Part shown: positions 22,683-31,853 of the stretch, piece after piece
How positions within the stretch are numbered: position 1 is the first letter of the stretch
Layout of the letters: every line of letters begins with the position of its first letter
NCBI GenBank assembly: GCA_016271365.2
Contig: CM057456.1
Span: forward strand, 167,107,501 to 167,171,500
Direction of reading: 5' to 3'
Source: Neoceratodus forsteri
Taxonomy: Eukaryota; Chordata; Ceratodontiformes; Ceratodontidae
DNA: 64,000 nt
The notes under the pieces: generated by a model
Told to the model about the DNA's origin: nothing
What the model saw: only the letters and a program-made list of their open reading frames with translations
The model's database searches: none
Made by a program: the position numbers and the translations under genes

Positions 22683-23896
22683 GGGGAGGGCAGTGGACAT
22701 GGCCTATCTGGCCTATCTGGACTTCAGCAAGGCCTTTGACACTGTGCCACATATAAGACTATTACACAAACTGGGGAATATGAGTGTGGGCAGGACAGTA
22801 GTGTGTGGGTAGGTAACTGGCTGGGTGGCAGGACACAGAGGGTGGTGGTAAATGGCTGTCACTCCACAGAGGGAAGAGTGACCAGTGGGTACCACAGGGA
22901 TCAGTGCTGGGACCGTCCTATTCAACATCTTCATCAGTGACATTGCGAGGACCTAGAAGGCAGAATTTCACTGTTCGCTGATGACACAAAGCTCTGTAAC
23001 AGAGTAGACACACCAGTGGGTGTAGACAGAATGAGAAGGGACCTGCAGAAACTTGAAGAATGGTCAGGGGTTTAGCAGTTGAAATTCAATGCAAAGAAGT
23101 GCAAGATAATGCATATGGGGCACAAAAACCCTGGCACAAATATATCAGTTGGGGGGTGAGGATATAGCATGCACCAAGCAGGAAATGGATCTTGGGGTTA
23201 TCATCTCTGATGACCTCAAGGTAGGGAAACAGTGTGACAAGGCAGCAGGTAAAGCAAATAGGGATGCTGGGATGCATAGGCAGGGGCATCACCAGCAGGA
23301 AAAGGAGGTCATAATTCCACTATACAAGACACTGAGCGAGGCCCCACCTGGAGTACAGTGTACAGTTCTGGAGACCATACCTATGTAAGGACATAGACAG
23401 GGTAGAGAAGGTTCAGAGGAGGGCAACAAAAGATGGTGCATGGATTGCATCACAAGTCCTATGAAGACAGGTTGAAGGAACTGAACATGTACTCCCTGGA
23501 GGAGAGGAGGAGAGAGGGATATGATAGAGACATACAAGTATCTTACAGGGAGGAACAGGGTGCAGGAATACACTATTTTTAAGTGAAAAGATGTTCTAGG
23601 ACTAGAGGTATGGGATGAAGTTGGAGGAGGGTGATTCAGAGGAAACATGAGGAAGAATTTCTTCACAGAGCGGGTGGTGGACAAGTGGAACACCCTGCCA
23701 GAGGAAGTGGTGGGGGCACAGAAACAATCACGGGATTTAGAATGACGGGATAGACATAAGAATTCTGGAGGTCAGGGGTAAGGGGCAACAGACTTTTAGG
23801 AAAACATAAACTGAACTTACAAGCTCAAATGGGCAGACTGGGTGGGCCATAGGCCCTTATCTGCCAACACTGTCTATGTATCTATGTATCTATGTA
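22683..23896 (+). mobile_element. CR1-type LINE, RT to 3' end, with octamer tail
   Basis: 5'-truncated at RT block A and complete at the 3' end, where CTATGTATCTATGTATCTAT (23874-23895) is the 8-bp microsatellite tail typical of CR1. Just upstream is the family 3' segment GGGCAGACTGGGTGGGCCAT. It interrupts the 5' repeat array of the longer CR1. Confidence 0.9.
22690..23720 (+). pseudogene. CR1 reverse transcriptase remnant
   Basis: Plus-strand reading begins MAYLAYLDFSKAFDTVP (RT block A, with the catalytic aspartate in D-F-S-K). It then passes through a damaged G-V-P-Q-G-S block near 22890 and a FADDT-like box near 22975-22990 (catalytic Asp pair). It continues with KQEMDLGVIISDDLKVGKQC at about 23175-23240 and a shifted RTEVVVD-like C-terminus near 23670. 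At least four frameshifts are present. Subfamily and orientation agree with the octamer-tailed 3' end. Confidence 0.85.
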
Positions 23897-23924
23897 CCTT
23901 GTGGGCTAGCAGACATCTTGGGCA

Positions 23925-24490
23925 AATTCCTATCTGGGGTATGGTCACTAGAGGGCTTGGTCTTAAATACATGTGCAAGCAGGTCTCCATCATACTCCCT
24001 ATCCAGGGTAAGGTCATAGGAAGACCTGTTGTTGAAACTGTGTTACTATCAGGTTTCCATCCTTAAATCTCTATCTGGGACACAGTAATGAATAAGGGTT
24101 CAAGCAGGGCAATATTCAAATTGTGGTAGCATATTCTCATTTAGGCAAACCAGGGCAGGGTGCATGGAACACAAATTTAGACATGAGATAGCTAGCTGCA
24201 CAGATTGTGTTGTACTATTCTTCTGGGCTATGCTCAGAGTACTGGATTGCTGCCCAATTTGTAGGAGGGTGGTAGAGCTCCATGCACAGCTGGTAGCAGC
24301 ATGGGATGAGATAGTCATAGACCTGCTGAAGTTTCAGACTTCTTTTGTAAATTCCTAAATGAGGTATATAATAGGGTCTGGTGTTAAATTCATGTGCTAG
24401 CAGGTCTCTGTCATACTCATTATCTGGAGTAAGGTCACAAGATGACCTATTGTTAAAACTGTATTGATAGCAGGTTCTATCCTTAAATCC
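23925..24490 (+). repeat. ~75-bp units in the CR1 5' region
   Basis: Related units of the form TATCTGGGGTA-AGGTCA, a CCT-TTGTTAAA stretch, then GCAGGTCTCCATC, occur at about 22575, 23925, 24000, 24360 and 24430. They precede CR1 ORF1 and may be its tandem 5'-UTR/promoter units. The first is separated from the rest by the nested CR1. Confidence 0.6.
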
Positions 24491-24745
24491 CTATCTGTGA
24501 CACAGGAACGAATAAGGGTTCAAGATTGGCAATATCCAAACTGTAGTAGCATAGTCCTATTAAGTAAACCAGGACAGGGAGCATGGAGCACAGATTTAGA
24601 CATGGGATAGCCAGATGCACAGATTTGGCTTCACTGTTCTCTTGGGCTATGCTCAGGGTACTGAGTCACTGCCCAATTTGTAGGAGGGTGGCAGAGCTCC
24701 AGGCACAGCTGGTAGCAGCACCAGATGAGATAGTCCTGCTGCAGC
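24061..24745 (+). repeat. Tandem duplication (420-bp period) containing the ORF1 start
   Basis: 24061-24345 and 24481-24745 are clearly homologous over about 265 bp and lie exactly 420 bp apart. Both contain GCATGGAACACAAATTTAGA-like sequence and a frame with C-P-I-C-R-R-V-x-E-L. The interval between them holds two of the ~75-bp units. Confidence 0.8.
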
Positions 24746-25628
24746 TTCGGTTGAGCTGGCATCCACCACAACCACCAGTAGGTCTTCTCCCCCAAATGAC
24801 CCACAGACCCTGGGAGTTGGAATCTGGTGGATAAGGGGAAGGGTGGCAAGTCTTATAGTGGTGGAACAGCACCAGTCCCTTTAATTCCAACAGCAAATTG
24901 ATTCGCGCCCCTATTGGAGGCAAAGTTACGTGACTTCCCCAGGCAGTGCCCAGAACTGGGTTGAGTAGGGGACCTTCAAACAGCCATTCCATCCAGAACC
25001 AACATTAGGAAGTTCCCAGACATCAGGAAGGTTAAGAAGTCAGAGAAGAGCATCATTAAGTTGGGACTCTATGCTGAAGGAATGGAGAAGGTAGTGAAGA
25101 AGGGATCACTAAATGCCTATCAGGAGTGTTTGCCTCCTGGGATAAGGAGAGGACTGGGTGGATTGTGGAGGACATAAGGAGAGACTGGGATGCTGATATC
25201 TAAGTTCCAATGATCTGGCAAAGAGCCATTGGAGGATATGAAGAATAACTTTGTGGCCTAGGAGCCTGGCTCAGACTGGTCAGCTCCTCTTTGAGTTTTC
25301 CAGAAATCCTCCCTATCTTGGATAGGTTGCAGGCCCAATTAAGAGCAGAGGTGATCCAGGAGGCCTAAAATGAGTAGCATGCACTGAAACCTTCTCGGAG
25401 GTGCTGTCTGTCTATGACATGGGTAAGGCTAGGGCACTCTGCAAAATGGGATTCAATGAATGGTTGAAAAACTGGTGCAGAGCTCAGGGTTTTGGCTTCA
25501 TTAGGGACTGGCAGTCCACCTGGAGGGATATAAGCCTATACTGGCACAATGAACTGCATCTGTCCAGGAAGGGAACCAGGATCCTAGGTGATAGGTTTAA
25601 ATGCTTCATTGGCAAGCATTTAAACTAG
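24583..25628 (+). pseudogene. CR1 ORF1 remnant with esterase-like C-terminus
   Basis: CR1 ORF1 proteins bind nucleic acid, and in many vertebrate families they end in an SGNH-type esterase domain. Here 24583-24834 gives CPICRRVAELQAQLV, a paired-cysteine motif followed by a coiled-coil-like helix. After several frame breaks, 25401-25628 gives FNEWLKNWCRAQGFGFIRDW, then ELHLSRKGTRILGDRF. These correspond to the closing block of the esterase domain (I-N-x-W-L, then D-G-L-H-L-N-x-x-G), with the catalytic-site D-x-x-H written N-E-L-H. The serine motif upstream is not readable. A parallel copy is seen at 53.0-53.6 kb. Confidence 0.7.
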
Positions 25629-25799
25629 CCAACAGGGAGGCACTGAAAAGAAGAATGAATCCAGCCCCCAACAAAACAGGGTAGTTAGTGAGGCAAACAC
25701 CAAGGTAGAGAAGTCGATGGAGAACGGACAGGGCTCAATGGAGAAAAAGGCAAAGACAGCAAAGATAGGGCTGGGGTTAAAAGGGTAAGGCTATCAAAA

Positions 25800-26500
25800 A
25801 TGGAGGTGATGTGTACCAATGCATGTAGTCAGGGTAACAAGCTTCCTGAACCAGTGGCCTTGATTGAAGAGGGACACCTGGATATTGTGGCAGTCACAGA
25901 AACATGGTACAAGAGAACAAAGAGAAAGAGGAGGAGCTCCATGTAAGGGAAGTGATCAAAGCAACAGAACTAATGTGTAAACAGGGAGGAGAGGAGGCAC
26001 TGTGGGTTATCCTGGAGACAGGAAATGGCACCACAATCCATTTAGGGTTATATACAGACCCCTGTCTAGGGGGAGGAAATGGACAAGGAAATGATAGATG
26101 GCATCCTTAGAATGGCAGAAAAGGGGGAGATACTGTTGATGGGGAACCTGAATATGCCAAATGTTAACTGCAGCACCTTTGCTGCAGTCACATCCAAGAG
26201 TAGGGTAATTCTCGATGTCCTACAGGAGGCATGCCTCAGACAGCTAATGTTGGAACCCACTCAGGAGGGAGAAATCTTAGACCTGGTACTCTCAAATGGG
26301 GATGGAGAGAGGATCTCAGATTTAGAAGTAGCCATCTGGGAACAAGTGACCACCAAACAGTGTGGTTCATGACAAACACAGCCATAGAGTCAAGTCACAC
26401 AAAGGTGAGGGTATTCGACTTTAGGAAGTCTGACTTTGGCAAAATGGGGGAGTGCCTCAGAAAAGCACTAGCAAACAGGCAAAAAGGTGGGGTGGAGGAA
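25800..26500 (+). pseudogene. CR1 ORF2 endonuclease remnant
   Basis: APE-type endonuclease motifs appear in order on the plus strand: AVTETW-like at about 25892-25905, IYRP near 26050 in a shifted frame, EILLMGNLNMPNVNC at 26128-26172 (normally G-D-F-N-M-P, with D changed to N), LQEACLRQLMLEPTQEGEIL, and near 26320-26360 a TSDHQTVWF reading (the S-D-H catalytic motif). The D-to-N change in G-D-F-N and several frameshifts make it inactive. Confidence 0.8.
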
Positions 26501-26635
26501 CAAGGGTGAAAAAATCAAAGCTGCCATCACAGAGGCAACAACCCCTTTTGTGAAGCAAATCAACAAAACAAAACGAAGGAAAAAAAACACTATGGTTTTC
26601 AAAAGAGGTGGTGGGGAAGGTTAACAGAGAAACAT

Positions 26636-27488
26636 AGAATTTGACAGCAGATAAGGACCACCTAGTCTGCCCATTTCCCTACCTAATGGATAAGCTGCAG
26701 ATCCTAGTTAACCAGCAGCCTACTTTTTCCTACCTCCACCCCCTAGAATTGCCTTATGACTGTCCCATGCATGCTTGAATTCCACCACTGTTTTTGACTC
26801 CACAACCTCCTCCGTAGGCCGTTCTGTGCATCCACAACCCTTTCTGTGAAAAAATACTTCCTTACATTACCTCTGAGCCACCCCTCATCTTCAAATTGTG
26901 CCCCCTTGTTCTTGCACACCTCTTTTCTGAAAGATGCTACCCTCTTGGACTTTGTTGATTCCCTTGAGGTACTTGAAAGTTTCTATCATGTCCCCCCTCT
27001 CCCTCCTTTCCTCGAGGCTATACATATTAAGCTCCTTAAGTCCCTCTTCATATGTCTTCCAGTGCAGACCCTGCACCATTTTAGTTGCCCTCCTCTGGAC
27101 AGCTTCCATCCTGTCTATGTCTTTGGGGAGATTGGGTCTCCAGAACTGCACACAGTACTCCAGATGGGGTCTCACCAGCTGTCTGAACATAGGGATAACA
27201 ACTTCCTGTTTTCTACTGGTGATGCCTCCCTACGCATCCCAGTATCCCCCAGCCTCCTTATTGCCCTCTCATTGCTTGCCCACCTTTAGGTCATCTGATG
27301 ATTACCCTTTCCATTTTTGTTGTTGTTAGTATCTCTCCCCATTGTGTACTCTTCCCTGGGTTTTGTTTCCCAGGTGCATTACCCTGCACTTCTTAGCATT
27401 GAATCTAAGCAGCCATACATTTGACCATTCCTCTAACCTTGCCAAGTCCCTTCTCATCCTTTCCACCCCACCTTGTGCATCAACTTTG
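26636..27488 (-). mobile_element. CR1 3' fragment inserted antisense in another CR1
   Basis: The minus-strand 3' end lies at about 26636 (AAACATAGAATTTGACAGCA on the plus strand). The upper end near 27488 abuts the resumed linker of the host CR1. GTTAACAGAG before it and GTTAGGGAG after it may be a degraded target duplication. Confidence 0.8.
26891..27480 (-). pseudogene. CR1 RT C-terminal remnant
   Basis: Minus-strand 27190-26891 reads VRPHLEYCVQFWRPNLPKDI, then MEAVQRRATKMVQGLHWKTY and ELNMYSLEERRERGDMIETF, the well-conserved C-terminal third of CR1 RT. 27526-27326 adds the preceding block (RRDLARLEEWSNVWLLRFNA, then KCRVMHLG). Two frameshifts separate these blocks. The catalytic YADD region is absent because of 5' truncation. 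Confidence 0.85.
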
Positions 27489-27786
27489 TTAGGGAGTAAA
27501 AGATGGCATTTAGGAAGTATAAGCAAACACAGAAGGAGCAGGATAGAAAACAGTACCAGTTAAAGCAGGAGAAAGCAGGAAAGGCAGTCAAAATAGCAAA
27601 GGCCCAAACCAAGGAAAAGATAGCCAACTCAGTTAAGAAGGGGGATAAAACCTTTTATAGGTACATTAGGGAGCAAAGATAGACCAGGGGAGGGATAGTG
27701 AGGCTTAATAAAGAGGAGGGGGGTGGGCAGAGGTTGACAGTGCCAAAGTAGAGATAATAAATGAATACTTCTGCACAGTGTGACTG

Positions 27787-27788
<2 letters not shown>

Positions 27789-27826
<38 letters not shown>
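27789..27826. repeat. (TG)n microsatellite
   Basis: About 19 uninterrupted TG dinucleotides. Confidence 0.95.
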
Positions 27827-27827
<1 letters not shown>

Positions 27828-28219
27828 TCCTGTGGACTCAGGAGGATGGAGGGTAATGTAGGAGAAGGTGAGTTGCTGGCCAGTGGGTGTGTTAGGAAGG
27901 GAGGAGTGTGAACCCATGGGGGGTGGGGTGGTCGTGTGACGTTGGACAACTCCAGACTCCTGGCAGATGTTGCTTCCCCTGCTGAAGCAACAGGAGCAGC
28001 AGCAGCAGCACCAGTGCCACTGGTGGCTGCTGCTCATCCACCTTCTCCATTACTACCACCACTACCACCACCACTACTAACTGCAGCTGTTGGGGCTCCA
28101 GCAGAACCCCCCTCCACCACCTCCACAACCACAGGAGGTGGCCCCGGCAGTTGTAGGTGGTGGTGGGACTCATGCCCGATGTGTGAGGACTGTATCTGTC
28201 CCCCCCCCACAGCTCCCCA

Positions 28220-28765
28220 GTGTGGGAGTTTTTTAGTTGTGTGGGGGGAGACAGCACAGTGATGGGGTGCCATGTGTTTGGTGTGCTGGTGTGCCGTGGT
28301 CCCCCTGGAACCCATTTGGGGACTGGTGGCCAGTGCACCCACATGCTGAACCACCACAGGGCAGAGTGGCAGGCTGCCACAGAAGGGGCCAGGCGTCCAC
28401 CTGCTGGCCCTTTTGTGGCAGTGGCCGAGGGTGCTGCTGTGGTGGGAGATGTTCCTCGCAGCAGTCACCACCTCAGCAGGAGGAGGAAGGCTACTACATC
28501 AGCTGCTCCACCACCACTGCCACCACAGCCACCAGCACCACCCTGTCCACCACCAGCCCCACTACCTAGATTACACGCTGCAGTGGACCCCACCACAGTC
28601 GCTGCAAGCCAGTCTGACCTCGGCCTGGTGTGGGCAGTGCTCGAGGAAAATAATGAGCATTTCAGTGCTTTGGAGCAGCAGGTTAACAGAATGGAAGCAC
28701 AGCAGCAGCAAATACTTTCAATGCTACACCTGCTGCTGGACCATCATGGCATCCCAAGGCCATAG
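28220..28765 (+). CDS. Hypothetical proline/alanine-rich ORF with C-terminal coiled coil, possible transposon accessory protein
   Basis: An open frame of about 180 codons without a good start (it opens after a stop at 28184; the first codon used here is GTG). The middle is low-complexity Pro/Ala with runs such as PPPLPPQPPAPPCPPP. The end, LGLVWAVLEENNEHFSALEQ, then QVNRMEAQQQQILSMLHLL, has heptad-like leucine spacing and looks like a short coiled coil. Myb-like partner proteins of Harbinger transposons often end this way, and a near-palindrome follows at 28905, so a transposon origin is plausible. No Myb/SANT domain is visible upstream, although CAG/CCA-repeat-rich sequence continues from 27950. 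Function unknown; it could be a chance ORF in biased sequence. Confidence 0.3.
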   Translation: MWEFFSCVGGDSTVMGCHVFGVLVCRGPPGTHLGTGGQCTHMLNHHRAEWQAATEGARRPPAGPFVAVAEGAAVVGDVPRSSHHLSRRRKATTSAAPPPLPPQPPAPPCPPPAPLPRLHAAVDPTTVAASQSDLGLVWAVLEENNEHFSALEQQVNRMEAQQQQILSMLHLLLDHHGIPRP

Positions 28766-28904
28766 TAAGTCAGGGGACTGTTTTCTGCCCCCCACACCCA
28801 CCCCCACTCCTGACCCCACCCCACTACTGTGTTGTACTTTTTTTGTGCATTTTTTGTTTGTTATTGTTTAATCATACATTTTCCCTTCCAGGGGAATCTT
28901 TCTT

Positions 28905-29428
28905 GCACAACATAGTGCAATACATTTTTGTGAAAACCAGCCGTAATTTCATTACAGTGTGTCACGTGATGGAGGAATTCCCGTTCTCAAAATCTGCCCA
29001 CATTCTGCCTCCCTTCTCAGCAACATTAGGATGTGATGGCAGGGAGAGCACGTGTGCGTGCTCCTTACAGTGAATATCCGGTTGTCTGGCAGGTTTCTGA
29101 ATGTTGCTTTATGTTATAATGGTCAGTCTGTGGTGAAATGTGTGGCCACGTTTCCAGTAAGAAGAGCCTTGTTAGTGGAAACATCCCACATTTCACCACA
29201 AAGTGAACCTTAAAACATAAGGAAACATTGCATGGAATAGCTGCCAGACATTCACTATAGTGGAGCATGCACCTGTGCTCCCCCTGGCATCACGTCCTAA
29301 CATTGCTGAGAAAGGGTGGCAGAATGTGGGTGGCTTTTCTGATTGGTAATTCCTCCATCACGTGACTCACTGTAATGAAATTATGGGTGGTTTTCACAGA
29401 AATATATTGCACTCTGTGGAGCAAGAAA
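28905..29428. mobile_element. ~520-bp near-perfect palindrome (foldback element)
   Basis: The left arm from 28905 and the right arm to 29428 are inverted copies with a centre at about 29165. Matching blocks run the whole length: TGTGAAAACCAGCCGTAATT against its complement near 29380-29400, then GTCACGTGATGGAGGAATT (28962), CACATTCTGCC, and in the inner part TGTGGTGAAATGTG (29128) against CACATTTCACCACA (29190). Arms are about 255 bp with roughly 80-85% pairing by eye and almost no loop. It has no coding capacity. It is probably a MITE-like foldback transposon. Confidence 0.85.
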
Positions 29429-30113
29429 TATTCCAGTGGTAGTAATGACCCCATATATTAGTTTATGTTCATCACCATAACTATGTAATGTGCTGAATGT
29501 CTGTAAAGCAGCAGTGCAACAATCTGTTGATAACTCTGAAGTATATTTTTTAATGCTATGATACAACTTCCTTTACTTACATCCTGACTGACTGGAATGA
29601 TACGATAATTTGCAGTAGTTGAGTCTGCTGTACTATCTTTATTTATGTGTGAAATAATGAAAGGAGAATTCCTTTTAAATTGGTGCTGACCAGATCTTTG
29701 TCATTGTTTTCCTTTGCTTTTCTCCATCACATCAAGTAGTTGTTATATATCACTTCTGTTGTTAATTAACAGTTATGCATCAGGCAGTGTTTTATGACAC
29801 CACGGAACAATAGTTATAGAAAAGCAGCTGCAAATAAATACAAAGCTGGTCAAAACAATATTGGAAGACATGCTCATTTTTTTTTCATACAAGAAAAAAA
29901 GTAGTCAAGTAAGTAAATCAGACATACATTGTGAAAAGAATAATATCATTCAAGTCACGACTCGGAAGTAAGTAGTGGTGGTGGCTTTGGCAATGTAAAG
30001 TAGCATAAAAAAGTACAGTTCATAACTGTGAGGACATTCTTGCAATGCTGCTTTAATTGTAAAAATGTCAGTATGACATCATGAGCTCACAGCAACAGTC
30101 ACAGAACACACAA
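29429..30113. other. No recognised gene
   Basis: AT-rich sequence. TAGTGGTGGTGG at 29973 could be one terminus of the hAT element to the right (see findings). Confidence 0.4.
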
Positions 30114-30722
30114 TAGTGGCACAGAGTCCCCAGATTTTTTCTGCAAACCCAGAATGCATCCTGCTTATGTGCAGAAAATTGACAAGTGGTAATGAAGTGA
30201 AATGAGACTGTTTCAGCACATACAAAGTCCCCCAGAATTAACGGCACACTCAGTCATGCGCATAAAAGTGGCACAGAGTCCCCAGATTTTTTCTGCAGGC
30301 CTAGAATGTATCCTCCTTGTGTGCAGAAAATTGACAAGTGGTAACAAAGTGAAATGAGACTGTTTCAGCACATAAAAAGTCCCCCAGAATTAATGGCACC
30401 CTCAGTCATGCGCATAAAAGTGGCAGAGTCCCCAGATTTTTTCTGCAGGCCCAGAATGCATCCTCCTTGTGTGCAGAAAATTGACAGGTGGCTATGAAGT
30501 GAAATGAGACTGTTTCAGCACATACAAAGTCCCCCAGAATTAATGGCACACTCAGTCATGAGCATAAAAGTGGCACAGAGTCCCCAGATTTTTTTTGCAG
30601 GCCCAGAATGCATCCACCTTGTGTTCAGAAAATTGACAAGTGGTAATGAAGTGAAATGGGATTGTTTCAGCACATGCAAAGTACCCCAGAATTTATTCCG
30701 CAGTCACTCATGCGCACAGTGC
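30114..30722. repeat. 152-bp tandem repeat, four units
   Basis: Units start with AGTGGCACAGAGTCCCCAGA. The anchor CAGAGTC falls at 30122, 30274, 30424 and 30576, giving spacings of 152, 150 and 152. Each unit contains GTGCAGAAAATTGACA and CAAAGTCCCCCAGAATTA-like blocks. The last unit is the most diverged. Confidence 0.9.
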
Positions 30723-31404
30723 CCCTAAAATGATGACTGTGAGAGAACTGGTTTGTCTGTAATGGTTACTTATTTTCTTACTTCTTCACAGATTTCATCT
30801 GCATCCTTTTCGAGTCTGGTGTGATGGTCATGGTCATCTAATGAAATGACTTCTGCATGTTGCATGTGCTCCCCAGCATGAGGGGGGGCCTGATATTGAA
30901 GAACTTGTTTGGATAAGACCACTTTGTCAGAACAACAAAGCATCTGGAAGTTTCCTAAAAAAAGAAATGAATGACTTCTTACAACTTAATTGTTATGTGT
31001 CCCTCCCTGGTTCTCAAATCTCAATCCCTAAAGTCAAGTTATATTTCAAAGATACATCTTGTCAACTAACACAACCTGTTGTGTGCAATATTTGCTGCAG
31101 TCTTTACAAAACAATGAAATGGATTAAATAAAATCTTCATACTTACCAGAATGGATTTCACATGGATATTACATCGGTTCCTCTCTGTACGGTACAGCTA
31201 CAGCATCATTCCCAATGAGTTTTAGTGATGGAGCCTTTTTTGGTTACCCTGTAAAAGAAACGAAAGAAGTGTACTGTACGTGTTTTACCATTGCGGCTTT
31301 GCAAAGCTACAGAAAACAAAACATATAACTAAAGGAAGTGAAGCAGCATAACAAACATGAGTACACATACTCACTTTGCAGTTTAAATATTAAGAAGCTG
31401 GTGG

Positions 31405-31836
31405 AGGTAGTCCGTGGGGGGCAGACAGACTCATGGTGGCAGTGGTGGCAGTGGATAACATCAGTCCTGATGGTGGTGAAGGTGAACCGGGGGGCAGACA
31501 GACTCATGGTGGCAGACTTGGATAACATCAGTCCCAGTGGTGGTGGTGGTGGTCCGGGGGGCAGACAGACTCATGGTGGCAGACTTGAATAACGTCAGTC
31601 CCACTGGTGGTGGTCCGGGGGGCAGACAGACTAATGGTGGCAGACTTGGATAACATCAATCCCGGTGGTGGTGGTGGTGGTGGTGGTCCGGGGGGCAGAC
31701 AGACTTATGGAGGCAGTGGTGGCAGTGGATAACATCAGTCCTAGTGGTGGTGAAGATGGTCCCGGGGGCAGACAGACTCATGGTGGCAGACTTGGATAAC
31801 ATCAGTCCCGGTGGTGGTGGTCGGGGGGGCACACCG
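31405..31836. repeat. 61-73-bp minisatellite, seven units, ending at the hAT stop codon
   Basis: The anchor GCAGACAGACT falls at 31421, 31494, 31561, 31622, 31695 and 31768, with a truncated seventh unit at about 31828. Unit lengths of 61, 67 and 73 differ by 6-bp steps, because an internal (GGT)n run varies. The consensus includes CATGGTGGCAGACTTGGATA. The array ends about 18 bp from the transposase stop codon at 31854. Confidence 0.9.
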
Positions 31837-31853
31837 CCTTTTAAATACTGCAG

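Larger units (their letters stand above)
22540..27780 (+). mobile_element. Long CR1 element (repeated 5' region, ORF1, endonuclease, linker) with two nested CR1 copies
   Basis: On the plus strand, a repeated 5' region (22540-22680, then 23900-24490) leads to ORF1 (24583-25628), the ORF2 endonuclease (25800-26400) and the basic linker before RT (27490-27780: AFRKYKQTQKEQ, later FYRYIREQR). RT itself is absent downstream, where the sequence runs into a TG microsatellite. One CR1 copy (22683-23896) interrupts the 5' array. Another, in the opposite direction (26636-27488), interrupts the linker. That the parts form a single element is inferred from domain order and orientation. Confidence 0.7.

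Noticed and set aside
27892..28471. Minus-strand and other overlapping open frames over the CAG/CCA-rich region
   Set aside because: All frames of this biased sequence stay open. Only the 28220-28765 frame ends in plausible structure.
30504..30728. Short open frame in the 152-bp repeat
   Set aside because: It simply runs through one and a half repeat units, and other units break it.
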